From Hydrangea macrophylla (lineage: Eukaryota; Streptophyta; Magnoliopsida; Cornales; Hydrangeaceae), in contig CM066983.1 of NCBI GenBank assembly GCA_033977485.1, forward strand, positions 68,124,010-68,188,009: a DNA stretch of 64,000 nucleotides. Reading direction: 5' to 3'. The notes beneath the pieces were generated by a model, which saw only the letters and a program-made list of their open reading frames with translations, did not search any database and had not been told where the DNA came from. Shown here piece after piece: positions 1 through 10,047 of the stretch; the first letter of the stretch is position 1; each line of letters opens with the position of its first letter. The translations under genes were made by a program, and so were the position numbers.

Positions 1-440
1 TCTTATCCCAAATGTGATGTCCAATCGCTGGGTATCTAACCCTTATCATCTATCGGGCTCCACCAGCTTTTAATCTACTCCTTTATCCTTCTAAATCGCG
101 TGATGTTTCACATATTGAGCCCGATAGCCCTTTGCATCATTAGGTCAGAAAGTCCCAAACAGATTCTGGGCCAACCCGATCCAAGCCCATCCCCATTTAT
201 TCAGGCTCAAAAACCATTGGCAGTTTTTGGGTGCAAACAGACCTATGCACAACTTCTTCAGGTTCTTCTTCTTGGGACAGAACTGAGAACCTATTGCCCA
301 TCTCCTTGGGTGCGGCGCTGCCTGGGAGACCTTAACTTCGGGATTATAAGAGAGCTCTACTTTGATCCATTCCCCTTTACTTGAATTAGTGATCATTTTC
401 CATACCCCCACCTCAACTTTTGTCTTTTAATTTCCTGTTG
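1..440. other. Unassigned intergenic DNA
   Basis: I see no coding similarity, terminal repeat or RNA gene here. Short reading frames on both strands (100-384 plus, 145-411 minus) overlap each other, are rich in W, F and P without domain-like pattern, and have no supporting context, so I do not call them genes. Confidence 0.5.
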
Positions 441-690
441 TGTGTTTGGCTGAATTTACTACGATATGGCTTTGAAGAAATTGAGAGTCCCCCAATTTCT
501 TTCAAAGCTATGTACTTAATTGGTAAAAGTTGCCAGATAAAGCTACAAAGCACTTGTAGAAAAAAAAATTGCCTTGTGCATATGATCATCATGATCTATA
601 TGAGAAAACGAAGCTTGAAAACAATAATAAAGCAATGTTTTAGTTTTTTCGTCTTTTTGTTTTTTTTTTTTCAAATAGCTTTTGGTTTTT
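440..690 (+). pseudogene. Duplicated 3' end of the peptide gene at 20394-23943 (remnant)
   Basis: This stretch is a direct repeat of about 23925-24095, the end of the last exon and the 3' UTR of the putative secreted-peptide gene. Shared blocks are the stop-codon context GAAGAAATTGAG, CCCCCAATTTCTTTCAAAGC, the ATGATCATCATGATCTATA block and AATAAAGCAATGTTT with the poly(A) signal, then CAAATAGCTTTTGGT. Where the intact copy reads TGC-CGA just before its stop, this copy reads CTT-TGA, so the frame would end earlier. No matching first exon is present upstream in the window. I infer a degenerate paralogue or a dispersed 3' fragment; the similarity is seen directly, while the polarity of duplication is unknown. 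Confidence 0.6.
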
Positions 691-1026
691 TCTACTAATA
701 AAATCCCATAAGAAAATCATCACGTGCTCTTTGAATAGCTTAATTACATTGAACACGTGATTCTCACACAGACCGAATCTGCAATCACCAAGCCATGATT
801 ACAAATGGCCCTTCCGGTAACAATATTTTTGCTATGCAATCACAAAAAATTATAATTTGGCCAAAAGACAATTCGGTTAACTTTAGATCAATTGCCAATT
901 AAGTCCTACAATTGACTTACATTTTTGCGATTGCATTGCAAAAGTTTGTTTCCTTATCAGTTTCAATTTAATTTTTGGAGTTTCGAAATCACTTATGATA
1001 TGCTGGGTATACAATACATTATTACC

Positions 1027-1440
1027 TTTTTTTTGAACTACAAATGATTAATTATATTGCTAACTCCAAAAAGTCAAGAAATACAAAGAAACCCCAACAC
1101 TTAAGAAAAGCCCAACTGGGACCCCAACAAAAGAAAGCAAGCAAGGAAAACAAGCCCAAATATAGACTCAGACATTCAAAAAGCAGTGCCAAACATCACC
1201 CCAACTGAAATCATTATTTCCGTCCCCATTTTTTTTTTCATAAACACCCTCAGACATCAATTTAAAAAAAAAAAAAAAAATCTTGGACATTTTACACCAA
1301 GGAACCAAAAAACCAGGAAGCATCAATTGCCTTGGCATTAAACCAGAATATATATACCTTCCATTATCCATATCAAAACCGTAGAATAACCAATACTCCA
1401 AGACAATGAGCACACTATGAAAGGTTCAACATCATCAATA
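1027..1440 (-). mobile_element. Retroposon-like 3' tail (minus strand)
   Basis: Read on the minus strand the segment ends in TTAGCAATATAATTAATCAT-type sequence followed by an A run (the T run at 1027-1034), the layout of a non-LTR retrotransposon or processed-transcript 3' end. No reverse transcriptase or endonuclease motif is visible, so the source cannot be named. It is repeated in arm B at about 28100-28530. Confidence 0.35.
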
Positions 1441-1454
1441 CACCCACCAATTGT

Positions 1455-1960
1455 AATTACATTATAGGGTTAATTCCATTTTACCTCCATGTGGTATAGG
1501 CTCATTTTCACGTTTACCTCCTGCACTTTAAAAGTTGACATTTAACTCTCTTGTGTTTTTAGAATAAAGTCAAACTGTTAAGATTTTCATATGAAATTTT
1601 TAAAATTGGACAAAAATATTAACACTTGACCTCCTTTGTGAGGCTAAATTTTGAGTTAACCCTATATGTGGAGATAATGTTGCCATTTAACTCACCCATC
1701 TGGGGATAATTTTAACACTTACCTTTTGTGGGGCTAATTTTAGGGTTACTTGCCTATGTGGGGTTAATTTTGAAACTTAAACTTTCCTATGTGGGCTAAT
1801 TTTGATACTACTTAATCCCCATTTGGGGTTAATTTGAGAGATGTTTCAACAGATTCACCCTAGTCTGAAAACACTGAGGGGTTAAGTGTCCGCTTTTGAA
1901 GTAGAGGGGACAAAGGGAACATAAGCCTAACCACGCGAGGTAAAACCCTACATTGTAATC
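1455..1960. mobile_element. Non-coding element with ~95-bp imperfect terminal inverted repeats
   Basis: The left end (ATAGGGTTAATTCCATTTTA and the following block with CCTCCATGTGGTATAGGCTC) pairs imperfectly with the right end (GGCTTA...CCTC in reverse complement, ending GGTAAAACCCTA). Between them lie repeated phrases such as TATGTGGGGTTAATTTTG. There is no reading frame. The same element is present in arm B at about 27600-28075. The long terminal repeats suggest a Mutator-type MITE; no clean target duplication could be fixed. Confidence 0.45.
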
Positions 1961-1972
1961 TTCACTAGCTAA

Positions 1973-2660
1973 CTTTTTTTTTTTTGAACAGGAAAGGATC
2001 CAATTTTATTGGTAATCAAAACTTAAACAAACATGCAATCACCCCAAAGATCCCACCCCATGAACAAAGACACACTCCCAGACAAACCTAGCTAAAACTC
2101 CTAAGCAGACCTCTAACCCACGATCCAATAATTAGAAAGAAGAGCAATACACCAATCCCAAGGAATAAAACATCAACCATGCCTCATTCCCTAATTACTT
2201 CTCCCCTAGCAAAACAAACAGAACTCTACTCATGAGTTATTTCATTCCTTAGCATGAGGACCAAAACCAAAAAGAGATTTAGCACCATAGTCGCAGCTGT
2301 AGCAGCAGAAGCAGAGTTTTGACAGACCAACACAATTTTGACAGCAACTATAAATGCACTACTGATTGAAAAGAAACCTAGACCCACTCAATGAAATGTG
2401 GTATCATACACTGCGCCATGTTACCCTATCCCAAAAGACAGCAAGAGAACTAGAAAATTAGATTTGCAATCGACAATATGTGCAAAATGAATCACCCCTT
2501 GGATGAAGTTCGACATCCAAGCATCATCATTGAAAATTCAAATCAACCAATGCTAAATGCAGAAGCTTCCCAAAAAAACAATCAAACGATTCACATCAAC
2601 AGATCCATAATAGTTACACTGATATGATTCAACCAGCCCCTAGAATCAACAACCAAGACT
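1973..2660 (-). mobile_element. Retroposon-like 3' end with poly(A) (minus strand)
   Basis: Read on the minus strand this ends in ACCAATAAAATTGGATCCTT, a short spacer and a poly(A) run (T run at 1973-1983). The signal-plus-tail arrangement is typical of a plant LINE or retroposed transcript. The upstream 600 bp hold no recognisable domain. The sequence is duplicated in arm B (26890-27575). Confidence 0.4.
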
Positions 2661-3153
2661 GAGTGCACGCCATGGATCATCGATCCCAAATCCAAAATAT
2701 AGCAACTATCAATGAAGAAGCCATAACTGAGCCCTTGAGAAGCGTGCTACCAATCGAATGAGATTTCTTGCCTCACCTACAACCAAGGGATAAAATCTTT
2801 GATTCATTTTGCATGGAACTTGAGAATGAACCATATACAAAGATCAATCTTTGACCAAGTTTCACGTTCACGCATAGGAAAAATGTTCAAATGCTTATCA
2901 ACCCGAACACCCTATCAGCAAGCCAACGGTGCATCAAAATGCGGACAAATGAAAAATGCCAGCCTTTAACATAACCTCTACCCTCATGCAGAGACCAAAG
3001 AAACCCACACCCACTACTATGAAAAGCCAGCAGAAGATAAAAGACCTTAAAGGGACACACACGACACCAAATTCCCAACACGAAATGAGCAACGCACACC
3101 AAAGACACACCAAATGGAGTGATAAGCACTCCTTTATCTCTGAAAGAAACAAC

Positions 3154-3184
<31 letters not shown>

Positions 3185-3900
3185 ACACACACTGATACAC
3201 ATCAATAATGAAATGATTACAACAGAAAATTCCTTATTAGAGAAAAGCACAGAATCCCCGCCAGAGCAACTCCTATACTGTAGTTGAACTTCCATTCCAT
3301 AACTTTTACTATAGCTTTCTGGAAGGTCCATAAAAAAAAGAAGCCTCAGTGATTAATCAACAAGAGAATTACTATGATAGAAAACTAGACCCTTTAGAAA
3401 GAAGGATTTAGCACACAATCATATCCAAGATGATCGCCCAAAACTAAAGAAAAAAGCCCCAAAACCAAACACGAACCATAACAGTCCCAAAACAAAAAAA
3501 CCAACAGAGAACAAGAATTGACGTCCCAGAAGCGAAGCACCCCATGAAACACAACTAAAGACTTCAAAACCAACCCAAAACAACTGAAAAGATAGAAGCC
3601 AAGAGCCTACAAAGAACTCCAATGACATATAAACAGCCCATTGCAACATCATGATCCCCAACCGAAATTGAGAGATCAAGACTCCATCCATGTAGCCACA
3701 AAAACGATAAATAAAGAATCCCCACAAATGAGCAAAATTTGCTGTCCACAAGAAATTTTAGGTACCCATCAATAGTTGGGTCCTACCTCGCAATGGGTTG
3801 CCCCTGGGGCTCCTTCTCCCTCTCTTTCAATTGGTCCTTGGTGTGCAATTTCATGGCCACAAACCTCATTTCCTCCACAAACCCCTTCGACCATAGAAAC
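2661..3900. other. Unassigned DNA with a (CA)n tract
   Basis: No gene recognised. A (CA)n microsatellite occupies about 3152-3192, interrupted once by a T. Several reading frames on both strands arise from this tract and from low-complexity A- and C-rich sequence; none resembles a protein family. Confidence 0.6.
3152..3192. repeat. (CA)n microsatellite
   Basis: About 20 CA dinucleotides with one interruption. Translated frames through it are artefacts of the repeat. Confidence 0.9.
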
Positions 3901-3959
3901 ATATAAATGTGTGAATGTGTAGATAAAGAGGAGTATGTATCTTTGTGTGCTCGAATGGA

Positions 3960-4060
3960 AAGTGTGTGTGTGTGTATGTGTGTGTGTATGTGTGCATGTG
4001 TCGAAGAGATCTGGTACAGATCTGATGTGGTTTTGTGTGTGTGTGTGTGTGTGTGTGTGT
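3960..4060. repeat. Two (TG)n tracts
   Basis: Tracts at about 3960-4000 (with A interruptions) and 4033-4060 are separated by a sequence holding GGTACAGATCTGATG; a GGTACAGATTTGATG copy follows the second tract, so the tract and its flank are themselves duplicated. Confidence 0.85.
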
Positions 4061-4304
4061 TGAACATATTTGGTACAGATTTGATGCAGTTGTGTATGTG
4101 AGTGTGATAGAGAGAGAGAGGGAGCGATCTAGAGTATGTGTTCTAACCTGATCTAGCGGCAGGAGTTGATGGAGGTGTGTTCTAATCAAATCCGACGGCG
4201 TGAGTTGTGGCAGGAGAGGGAGACAGATTTAGGAGAGATCTCGTCAAAGAAACACCGGTTGTGCTGGATTTAATGGAGTCGGTAGTGACAGCAAAAGGAG
4301 ATCC

Positions 4305-4430
4305 GACAGTGTCATGTTCTTTGCTCCCGCACCGGATAATAAATCAATTTGGACCGTCACTAGCTTCGATCTCAACCATGGTGACATCGCCGGTTACCTA
4401 CCGGAGGAGCTAGGGCTTCTCACAGATTTC
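4305..4430 (+). pseudogene. Captured leucine-rich-repeat extensin (LRX) gene fragment, copy 1
   Basis: In the frame starting at 4305 about 42 codons read like the start of the LRR domain of plant LRX cell-wall proteins: a FFAPAPDNKSIWTVTSFDLN block followed by HGDIAGYLPEELGLLTDF. LRX proteins are extracellular LRR proteins with an extensin tail that bind RALF peptides and the cell wall (family knowledge). Only this piece is present: no signal peptide, no further repeats and no extensin tail; at the 3' side the frame runs into a CT-rich tract. It lies near a CACTA terminus at 6827, which suggests transduplication by a CACTA transposon. The frame is open here but interrupted in copy 2. Confidence 0.8.
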
Positions 4431-4435
4431 TCTCT

Positions 4436-4463
4436 CGCTCTCTTTCTCTCTCTCTCTCTCTCC
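4436..4463. repeat. CT-rich microsatellite
   Basis: CT dinucleotides directly after the LRX fragment. The same position in copy 2 (16214-16262) has a longer run, showing slippage since duplication. Confidence 0.85.
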
Positions 4464-5184
4464 TCTATGAACTGTGAAGAGTGAATTTGGGAGAGGGAGG
4501 CCATAGAGGATAGAAAGTACTGTGAAAGTTTGGGGGGAAAATTTAGGGGGAATTATTTGGGGAAATTTTAGTTTGGTGTTTATTTACAAATTTGCCACTG
4601 ATAAATTTTTTTTACAATAATCACTACAACAAAATAGGCCTTTTAAGACAGAAAAAGGTGTTGCAATAGGTCATAAAATGTGTCACTATTTATTTTACCA
4701 ACACTTACTTAAGTGTCATAATAGGTGTTGTCGCTAAACCTTGTTGAGACACTTACCCAAGTGTTGGTAAAACTGTCAGTAAAGGTTACTTTGTAACGAC
4801 AGAAAAAAAAATTGTCATTAAAAGTGTCACTAAATGTTACTTTGAAGTGACATATAATCGTGAGTAATGACAAAATAAAAGTGTCATTAGAACTGTGACA
4901 AGAAGCTACTTTTACTAACACATATATTTTTGTGTTGCTACGAGTGTCACTAGAAATTGCACCAAATTTTTTTTTTCCTAAAAGTCTACCAAGTTTTGAA
5001 CTTAAGACCTCCTAGAATATGTTGCAGTCTTGAATCCGCTTGACCAAGTAGCCAACTTTCAACTACAAGTACGAAAATGTTTTATTTGTATATAATAAAA
5101 TCATGTACTATTAACATATATTTAAAGTATTAAACACCAATAGTAATATTTTTTATATAACTAATATATTTACTTATTTTTATA

Positions 5185-5475
5185 CTCCCTCCGTCCCATA
5201 ATAAGTGTCCACTTCCATTTTGCACATTGTTTAAGAAAGTTGTATTATATTAGTTTTTTTGTTCATTAAAGGGTCACTTTCCAATTTTACCCTTAGATGT
5301 GATAGATGTTTGACTTTTTGTTTATTTTGAGACCACAAATCAATGCTACTTTGTCTTTATTACAAGGATAGCTTTGGAAAGTAAGTAAAAGTTAAATGCC
5401 AATTTAGGAAAGTGGACACTTATTGTGGGACATCTAAAAAAGGAAATGTGAACACTTATTATGGGACAGAGGGAG
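5185..5475. mobile_element. Stowaway MITE nested in the CACTA element
   Basis: Terminal repeats CTCCCTCCGTCCCATAATAA and TTATTATGGGACAGAGGGAG, with target duplication TA on both sides (5183-5184 and 5476-5477). These are the hallmark of Stowaway MITEs mobilised by Tc1/mariner transposases. Length 291 bp, no coding capacity. A second internal copy of the TIR-like sequence (GGACACTTATTGTGGGACAT) lies near the right end. Confidence 0.93.
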
Positions 5476-6234
5476 TATTATATATTACTATAGTTATTAT
5501 TATCGAATACAATTATTTAATTAATCATTTAAGTAATGAATTTTTATTAAAATTAATAATATGGAGAACTATTTAAAATAACTATGTATACAAAATAACT
5601 ATGTATTCAATACAGTTCAGGGGCATAATTATTTTTTGAACATTTAAAGTCATCTTATTTTTATGTCACCAAACACCTACATAATATATTCTTCCATTGT
5701 AACCACTTTTACAATTCATTACCCAAACACCACAACTATTATAATCTATTCTGACAAAGGCAATTTCAAAGCTATCGCAATAGCAAAGTGGAAACTACCC
5801 TAAATTGGGCTAATATTTTCTCTTGTGTTGTCATTCATGCTTAAATAACATTAAAGATTAGAAAAATTAGACAGAATTACCGACGTTGTTTTATTAAGGT
5901 AGGACAGAGGGCAAGCGTTTAAATTTCAAATGCTGTTAATTAACGACATTGGTTTACAAACGCCGCCAATTATCGGTATTTTGTATGAAAATGATGTTAA
6001 GTATCGGCATTTAACTACCAAGTGCTGGTATTTGCGAGTGCTCTTTAAAATCTTGGTAATGAACAACACTTTTTTTTTTTTTAAATGCTGGTAATTGAAG
6101 GTATTTTTTAAACACGGGGATATGCCGTTTTTCTTGTTATGTTAATTTTTTTTTCTTGTTTATTGAGACAATTCTCTCTTTATAAAGAAAAAAAATTAAT
6201 AAATGTCGTTATTTTGTACTTTTGAATATAATTA

Positions 6235-6535
6235 TTTTCTTTTGTAGAGACAGGAAATTATGTGTTTTTCAAGTAACTTCTAAAGTCATGATTTTTTTTT
6301 AGAGATGAATAATTATATGTCTTTACAAGGAGTTTCTAAAGACACTTATTTACTTTTTATAGACCAAAAATCATATGTCCTTATAAGTAACTTCTAAAGA
6401 CAATAATTTTCTTTTGTAGAGGCAAAAAATTATGTGTCCTTACAAGTCACTTTTAAAGACAATTATTTTCTTTTGTAGAGACGGAAAATTATGTGTCGTT
6501 ACAAGTAACTTCTAAAGACACTTTTATTTTTTGTC
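6235..6535. repeat. Subterminal tandem repeat of the CACTA element (~65 bp)
   Basis: Four to five imperfect copies of a unit containing TATGTGTCCTTACAAGT and ACTTCTAAAGACA plus TTTTCTTTTGTAGAGAC. Subterminal repeats are the usual transposase-binding sites of CACTA elements, so this is the probable function. Confidence 0.7.
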
Positions 6536-6599
6536 TCAAAATAAATGTCTCTATAGGCCATTTTTATTTGTAGTGAATGCCACTGTTTTTTTTAAAAAA

Positions 6600-6827
6600 C
6601 TTTTCATTTTTCAAACAAAATTTTAACGGATTTTGATGTTTCTAACGACAATTTTCCGTTAGTAATTATTATTTTTCCGTTAGAAAATTCAAAAAACCTC
6701 AAGATGAATAGTTCTAATGGAATATGAAAATTTCTAACGGAAATTTGTCGTTACGAATTTCTAACAGCAAATTTCTGTTAGAAAATGAAAATAATTTCTG
6801 TTAGAAAATCGACTGTATGGTGTAGTG
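6600..6827 (+). mobile_element. Right terminus of the CACTA element linked to the LRX fragment (copy 1)
   Basis: The region carries dispersed subterminal motifs of the TTTCTAACGGAAATT and TTTCCGTTAGAAAAT type in both orientations and ends GACTGTATGGTGTAGTG at 6827, whose reverse complement starts CACTACACCATACAGTC. No matching left terminus was found upstream, so the element is truncated or rearranged on the left. The same end occurs in copy 2 at 16685. Confidence 0.65.
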
Positions 6828-7450
6828 CACGTTTGTAGATATATACATAATAAGCACACATGTTGATTAGGATGTATCGTATATTTCAAATTATAGCAAT
6901 TGACTATCCTATTTCTATTTTTAGACACTCTTTGATGCTAAAATGTTGTAAATTTGGTGCCAAATAGTACTTTCAGCTTGCTTTTGAAAATTACTCTTTT
7001 ATAAATGGTACAACATTTAAGCACCAAATTACAATATCTTAGCAAGCATACCACTAGAGCGTATGAGACACCTAAACACCTGGAATGTATCATATATTTG
7101 TCCTTGTATTGTTTTTCATTTGGACTTTGCAAGAAGACCTAGCTAGACCAAAATTTTATTAAGGTAGGGTAGCAAAATGGCCGTCTCTTTTTTTGGGGAT
7201 TTCTTAAATGTTGCCAAAGCAGTCTAACTTATCTTTGGACCATAGAATATTGACTTGAATGGTTAAGCCCTGTATGGAGGCTGACGTGTTTGAAAAGAGA
7301 GGGATACTAAATAACAAATTCTTTGATATTTATTTAAAACCTCGGTTTAAAATTTGAAAGCATTAGAATTTTATTGGCTTTGTTCAAATGGTGTGACCTT
7401 TTTTTTCTTTAGTGGGGAGATTGAGGGTTCGACTCCCCTTAGGAGGAGAG
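6828..7450. other. Flank of the CACTA terminus, non-coding
   Basis: Duplicated at about 16686-17283 but with no recognisable gene. A short palindromic stretch around 6940-7050 (AATGTTGTAAATTTGGTGCC against GGTACAACATTTAAGCACCA) is present in both copies and looks like a small MITE remnant. Confidence 0.5.
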
Positions 7451-7802
7451 CAAGGCCGGCCATGAGGCCATGCTTAGCTTTCAAGCAATCGCATGGGGCC
7501 TCAAAATGAGGCCTCATTTTTAGGCCTATTTTTTACTAATTTTTTCCAAATTTTTAAGAAACTTATCATTTTTAGGTCTATTTTCTTCTAATTTCTTCCT
7601 AATATCTGTGAAACTTATCATTTTTAGGCCTATTTTCTTCTAATTTCTTCCTAATTTCTGTGAAACTTATTATTTTTAGGCCTATTTTCTCTAATTTCTT
7701 CCTAATTTCTATAAAACTTAGTGTAGAGGTCTCATTTTTTAGGCCCCTTTAAAGGTTCGCTTGAGGCGACGGATCATTTTTGTCACCTCAGGGCCGGCCC
7801 TG
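7451..7802. mobile_element. hAT-type MITE, 352 bp
   Basis: Starts CAAGGCCGGCCATGAGGCC and ends CAGGGCCGGCCCTG. It is flanked by an 8-bp target duplication with one mismatch (GAGGAGAG at 7443-7450, GAGGAGAA at 7803-7810), and the second copy of the segment (about 17270-17290) lacks the insertion. The interior holds three to four copies of a unit with AGGCCTATTTTCTTCTAATT. The same family, inverted, is at 19612-19909. Confidence 0.9.
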
Positions 7803-8052
7803 GAGGAGAAGAGTCTTTGCTTGCCCCCCTGTTTGTTATTCAGTCAGAATGAGTGACCTTTATTGTTCTTTATTGTGTGCCATTATAGGGCTTTGGGGTT
7901 GCGTTGGGTTAGGGGTGTGTGCGTGTCCAGCCATAATCCAAGGAGCTTAAGTAATCATTAATTATTCTAACTTAGCTTTTCTTGAAATCCAATAGTAAAC
8001 AATTAAGCGCCGGTTTCGTACGATGCGGTTTCTAGGTTTTGTTTTCATTTTT

Positions 8053-8426
8053 CCGAAAAGGAAAACTGAAAGATTGTTTGGTAACCTTTTCCCTTTTTGC
8101 TTTTATTTTTACGTTTTTTTTTTTTTTTAAATCGACAACAAAACTGGCTCAAACAACAGAAACCAAAAAAACAAAAAATTTGAATAAAAAACATTTTGGA
8201 CTCACATGGTAACCTGGTTTGACCCAATTTTTCCCTTTTGGGGGCATTTTGTACAACTATGAATCGTAAAGTCACACAAATAAATTCAAAACATAGAAAG
8301 CATAATCATAATCCATATCATGAACACGATACATTAAAGAAACGTAAGGATGTAAACAAACTAAATCAATTGTAGAACAATCATTTCATTAAGCACATTT
8401 GTCAATATACAAAACATGAACAAAAG
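8053..8426. other. Non-coding spacer between LRX segment and transposase locus
   Basis: AT-rich sequence starting exactly where similarity to copy 2 ends. It holds a T run (8114-8128) and GGTAACC repeats at 8080 and 8208, but no gene and no clear transposon end. Confidence 0.5.
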
Positions 8427-9350
8427 TTACATCTCATAATCCATGTCATTATCCATATCAGCATCAGAATCAAAATGGTGTTCGCCTTCAACTTCATCAT
8501 CTTTATCATTATCCATGTCATCTATTTCATTATCAACGTATGGAACGACCTCCGGTTCAACATCATCCTGGCAATATTGAACATCAGTATCATCAATGAC
8601 AATTTGGGACAAATTGGGTGGGTTCATCTAGTTGGAATGCATCATTAGGTTCTGACGAATCTTTGGGTTCCTCATCAGCCACCTCTCGTACATCGTATAC
8701 TCCCCTATGATGCACCTGTTGCACTACTTGCCAAGGTGCACCAAATTTGGTATTGTTAAGGTAAAAGACTTGTTTTTCTTGGCTAGGTAGGATAAAAGGG
8801 TCATCTTTATACCACCGATTTATGGCATCAATACTTGTACAGTGTGCATCGGTTCGGATTGTTCTCCTACGTGTGATACTAGTGTTGTACCATTCACATT
8901 GGAGCAAAACTACTTTATTTTCACCCATATGGTTGAATTCCTAAATGTTGCACAGATGACCAAAGTAGTCGTGCATCTACCCTTCATGATCCCCTTCTAT
9001 ATGCACACCACTATTTTGGCTCGTACAATGGTTGTCAAGATCTCTGGTATGGAATCTTGCGCCATTAACTATGCATCCCGAGTATTGTTTAACTAACTGA
9101 TTTGGACCATTGGCAAAGGACCATAGCTGGTCAGAAATTAGTACAGAACCATCTGCTTTCAATGTATTTATCTACAAACACATATGAAGCACTAAAGTTA
9201 GTCATAAATTTGTATAAATTGATTAGTGTCTGGCACGTTCCAAAGTTTAAAGTATCTTACACGGTCTCGGAACCAATTTGGAAATTTTTGTCTCTGTATC
9301 TGAGTAATGTCAGGTCCAGTTAGAAACGGTAACTGATTTTTGTGTTCCCT
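8427..9350 (-). pseudogene. CACTA transposase locus, 3' part: DUF4216-like region with acidic tail
   Basis: On the minus strand a block from about 9350 reads EHKNQLPFLTGPDITQIQR and continues to a GT donor (9260); after an 89-bp intron (9172-9260) the frame resumes and includes VKQYSGCIVNGARFHTRD and TSQNSGVHIEGDHEG, then WYKDDPFILPSQEKQVFYL. These match the DUF4216 domain usually found downstream of TNP2 transposases in CACTA elements. Two in-frame stops lie between 8929 and 8976, and a frame change near 8600-8630 leads into a strongly acidic tail of about 60 residues (D, E, N, M rich, ending at 8427). The acidic end is in another frame, so its natural connection is inferred. Function of DUF4216 is unknown. 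Confidence 0.8.
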
Positions 9351-9413
9351 GCTCAAAATAGCGTAATTAATTCATTAATAATTATTATCATATGCATATA
9401 TAATAACATTAAC

Positions 9414-10047
9414 AACCCAAGCAATGCACATTGTCAAAGGACCACGTACTCCAAAGACGGCTCCACCTCAGGGCTATTGAAGACAAGAACCAGTGAGCAC
9501 TATCACGTAAATCTTGTGAGATCTTGGCAGACCTTGAGATCGGACCAATAGGACGGGCAGGGTCTGTGAAGATCGCCATGCCTGGGCGACGTTCACCACG
9601 ATCTTCATTTCAATCAGCTCTATCAAACACGGTTTCAATCTCATCCATTTGGTCCAAATACATTGAGCAAAAATTGATACACTCTTTCATAATGTATGCC
9701 TCTGCAATCGAACCTTCAAGACGAGCTCGGTTGGTAACGTACCCTTTTAGAGTTCCGAGGAACCTTCAAAATACATTAGAGTGATAAGTCGTTACAACAA
9801 GCAACATAATGGCATTGAAAGTATATTAATAAACTTAGAGTAATAACATTTACCTTTCAATCGCGTACATCCACCGATAATATACAGGTCCTGCAAGCCT
9901 GGCCTCACGAGGTAAGTGAACGGCCAAATGGACCATTTCATCAAAGAATGGTGGAGGAAATATCTTCTCGAACTTGCAGAGTATGAGGACTATCCATTTC
10001 TCTAATTTCTCTAAATCGCTCAGCTTTATTGTTTTAGAGCATATGTC
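9414..10047 (-). pseudogene. CACTA transposase locus, middle part: DUF4218-like region
   Basis: Directly downstream of the transposase block and in the same frame after a TAG (10045-10047), the minus strand reads FFDEMVHLAVHLPREARLAG then YYRWMYAIER. A 90-bp GT-AG intron (9764-9853) follows, and the next exon gives FLGTLKGYVTNRARLEGSIA and EAYIMKECINFCSMYLD. This is the DUF4218 region of plant CACTA proteins, with its usual intron position near the MxRWMYxxER motif. An in-frame TGA lies near 9620. At about 9490 a one-base deletion shifts the frame from AHWFL to FNSPEVEPSLEYV. The splice sites are intact although the frame is not. Confidence 0.82.

Larger units (their letters stand above)
742..2660 (+). 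repeat. Arm A of a 1.9-kb inverted repeat (partner 26890-29066)
   Basis: The whole interval matches the reverse complement of 26890-29066, from the CACGTGATTCTCACACAG block at its left end to CAACCAGCCCCTAGAATCAA at its right end. Without the 252-bp Stowaway insertion in arm B the two arms have nearly the same length. Similarity stops abruptly at both ends. The arm is composite: two retroposon-like tails flank an element with imperfect terminal inverted repeats. I read the pair as two copies of one composite repeat about 24 kb apart, not as a functional palindrome. Confidence 0.8.
4622..6575 (+). mobile_element. Non-autonomous CACTA (En/Spm) element, 1,954 bp
   Basis: It begins CACTACAACAAAATAGGCC and ends GGCCATTTTTATTTGTAGTG, giving CACTA-type terminal inverted repeats. 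It is flanked by a 3-bp target duplication AAT (4619-4621 and 6576-6578). The second copy of the host segment at 16415-16425 has a single AAT in the same context, an empty site. Subterminal repeats lie at both ends (GTGTCACTAAATGTTACTTT-type on the left, a roughly 65-bp tandem on the right). There is no transposase; a Stowaway element is nested at 5185-5475. Movement would need a transposase in trans. Confidence 0.92.
4288..8052 (+). repeat. LRX segment, copy 1 (partner about 16079-17532)
   Basis: After removal of the CACTA element (4622-6575) and the hAT MITE (7451-7802), this interval aligns along its length with 16079-17532. Shared landmarks are the LRX fragment, the CT tract, GGGGGGAAAATTTA, the TTTCCGTTAGAAAAT block, the CACTA terminus GACTGTATGGTGTAGTG and the last common stretch CGATGCGGTTTCTAGGTTTT. 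Similarity continues about 1.2 kb past the CACTA terminus, so the duplication was larger than that transposon. Confidence 0.85.

Noticed and set aside
2887..3331. Several frames encoding poly-(C/V) or poly-(H/T) proteins
   Set aside because: They are translations of the (CA)n microsatellite.
3783..4189. Frames rich in THTHTH and LSLS on the minus strand
   Set aside because: Generated by (TG)n and AG tracts; no conserved domain.
4207..4413. 68-codon plus-strand frame at the LRX fragment
   Set aside because: It is in the wrong frame; the LRX similarity is in the frame starting at 4305.
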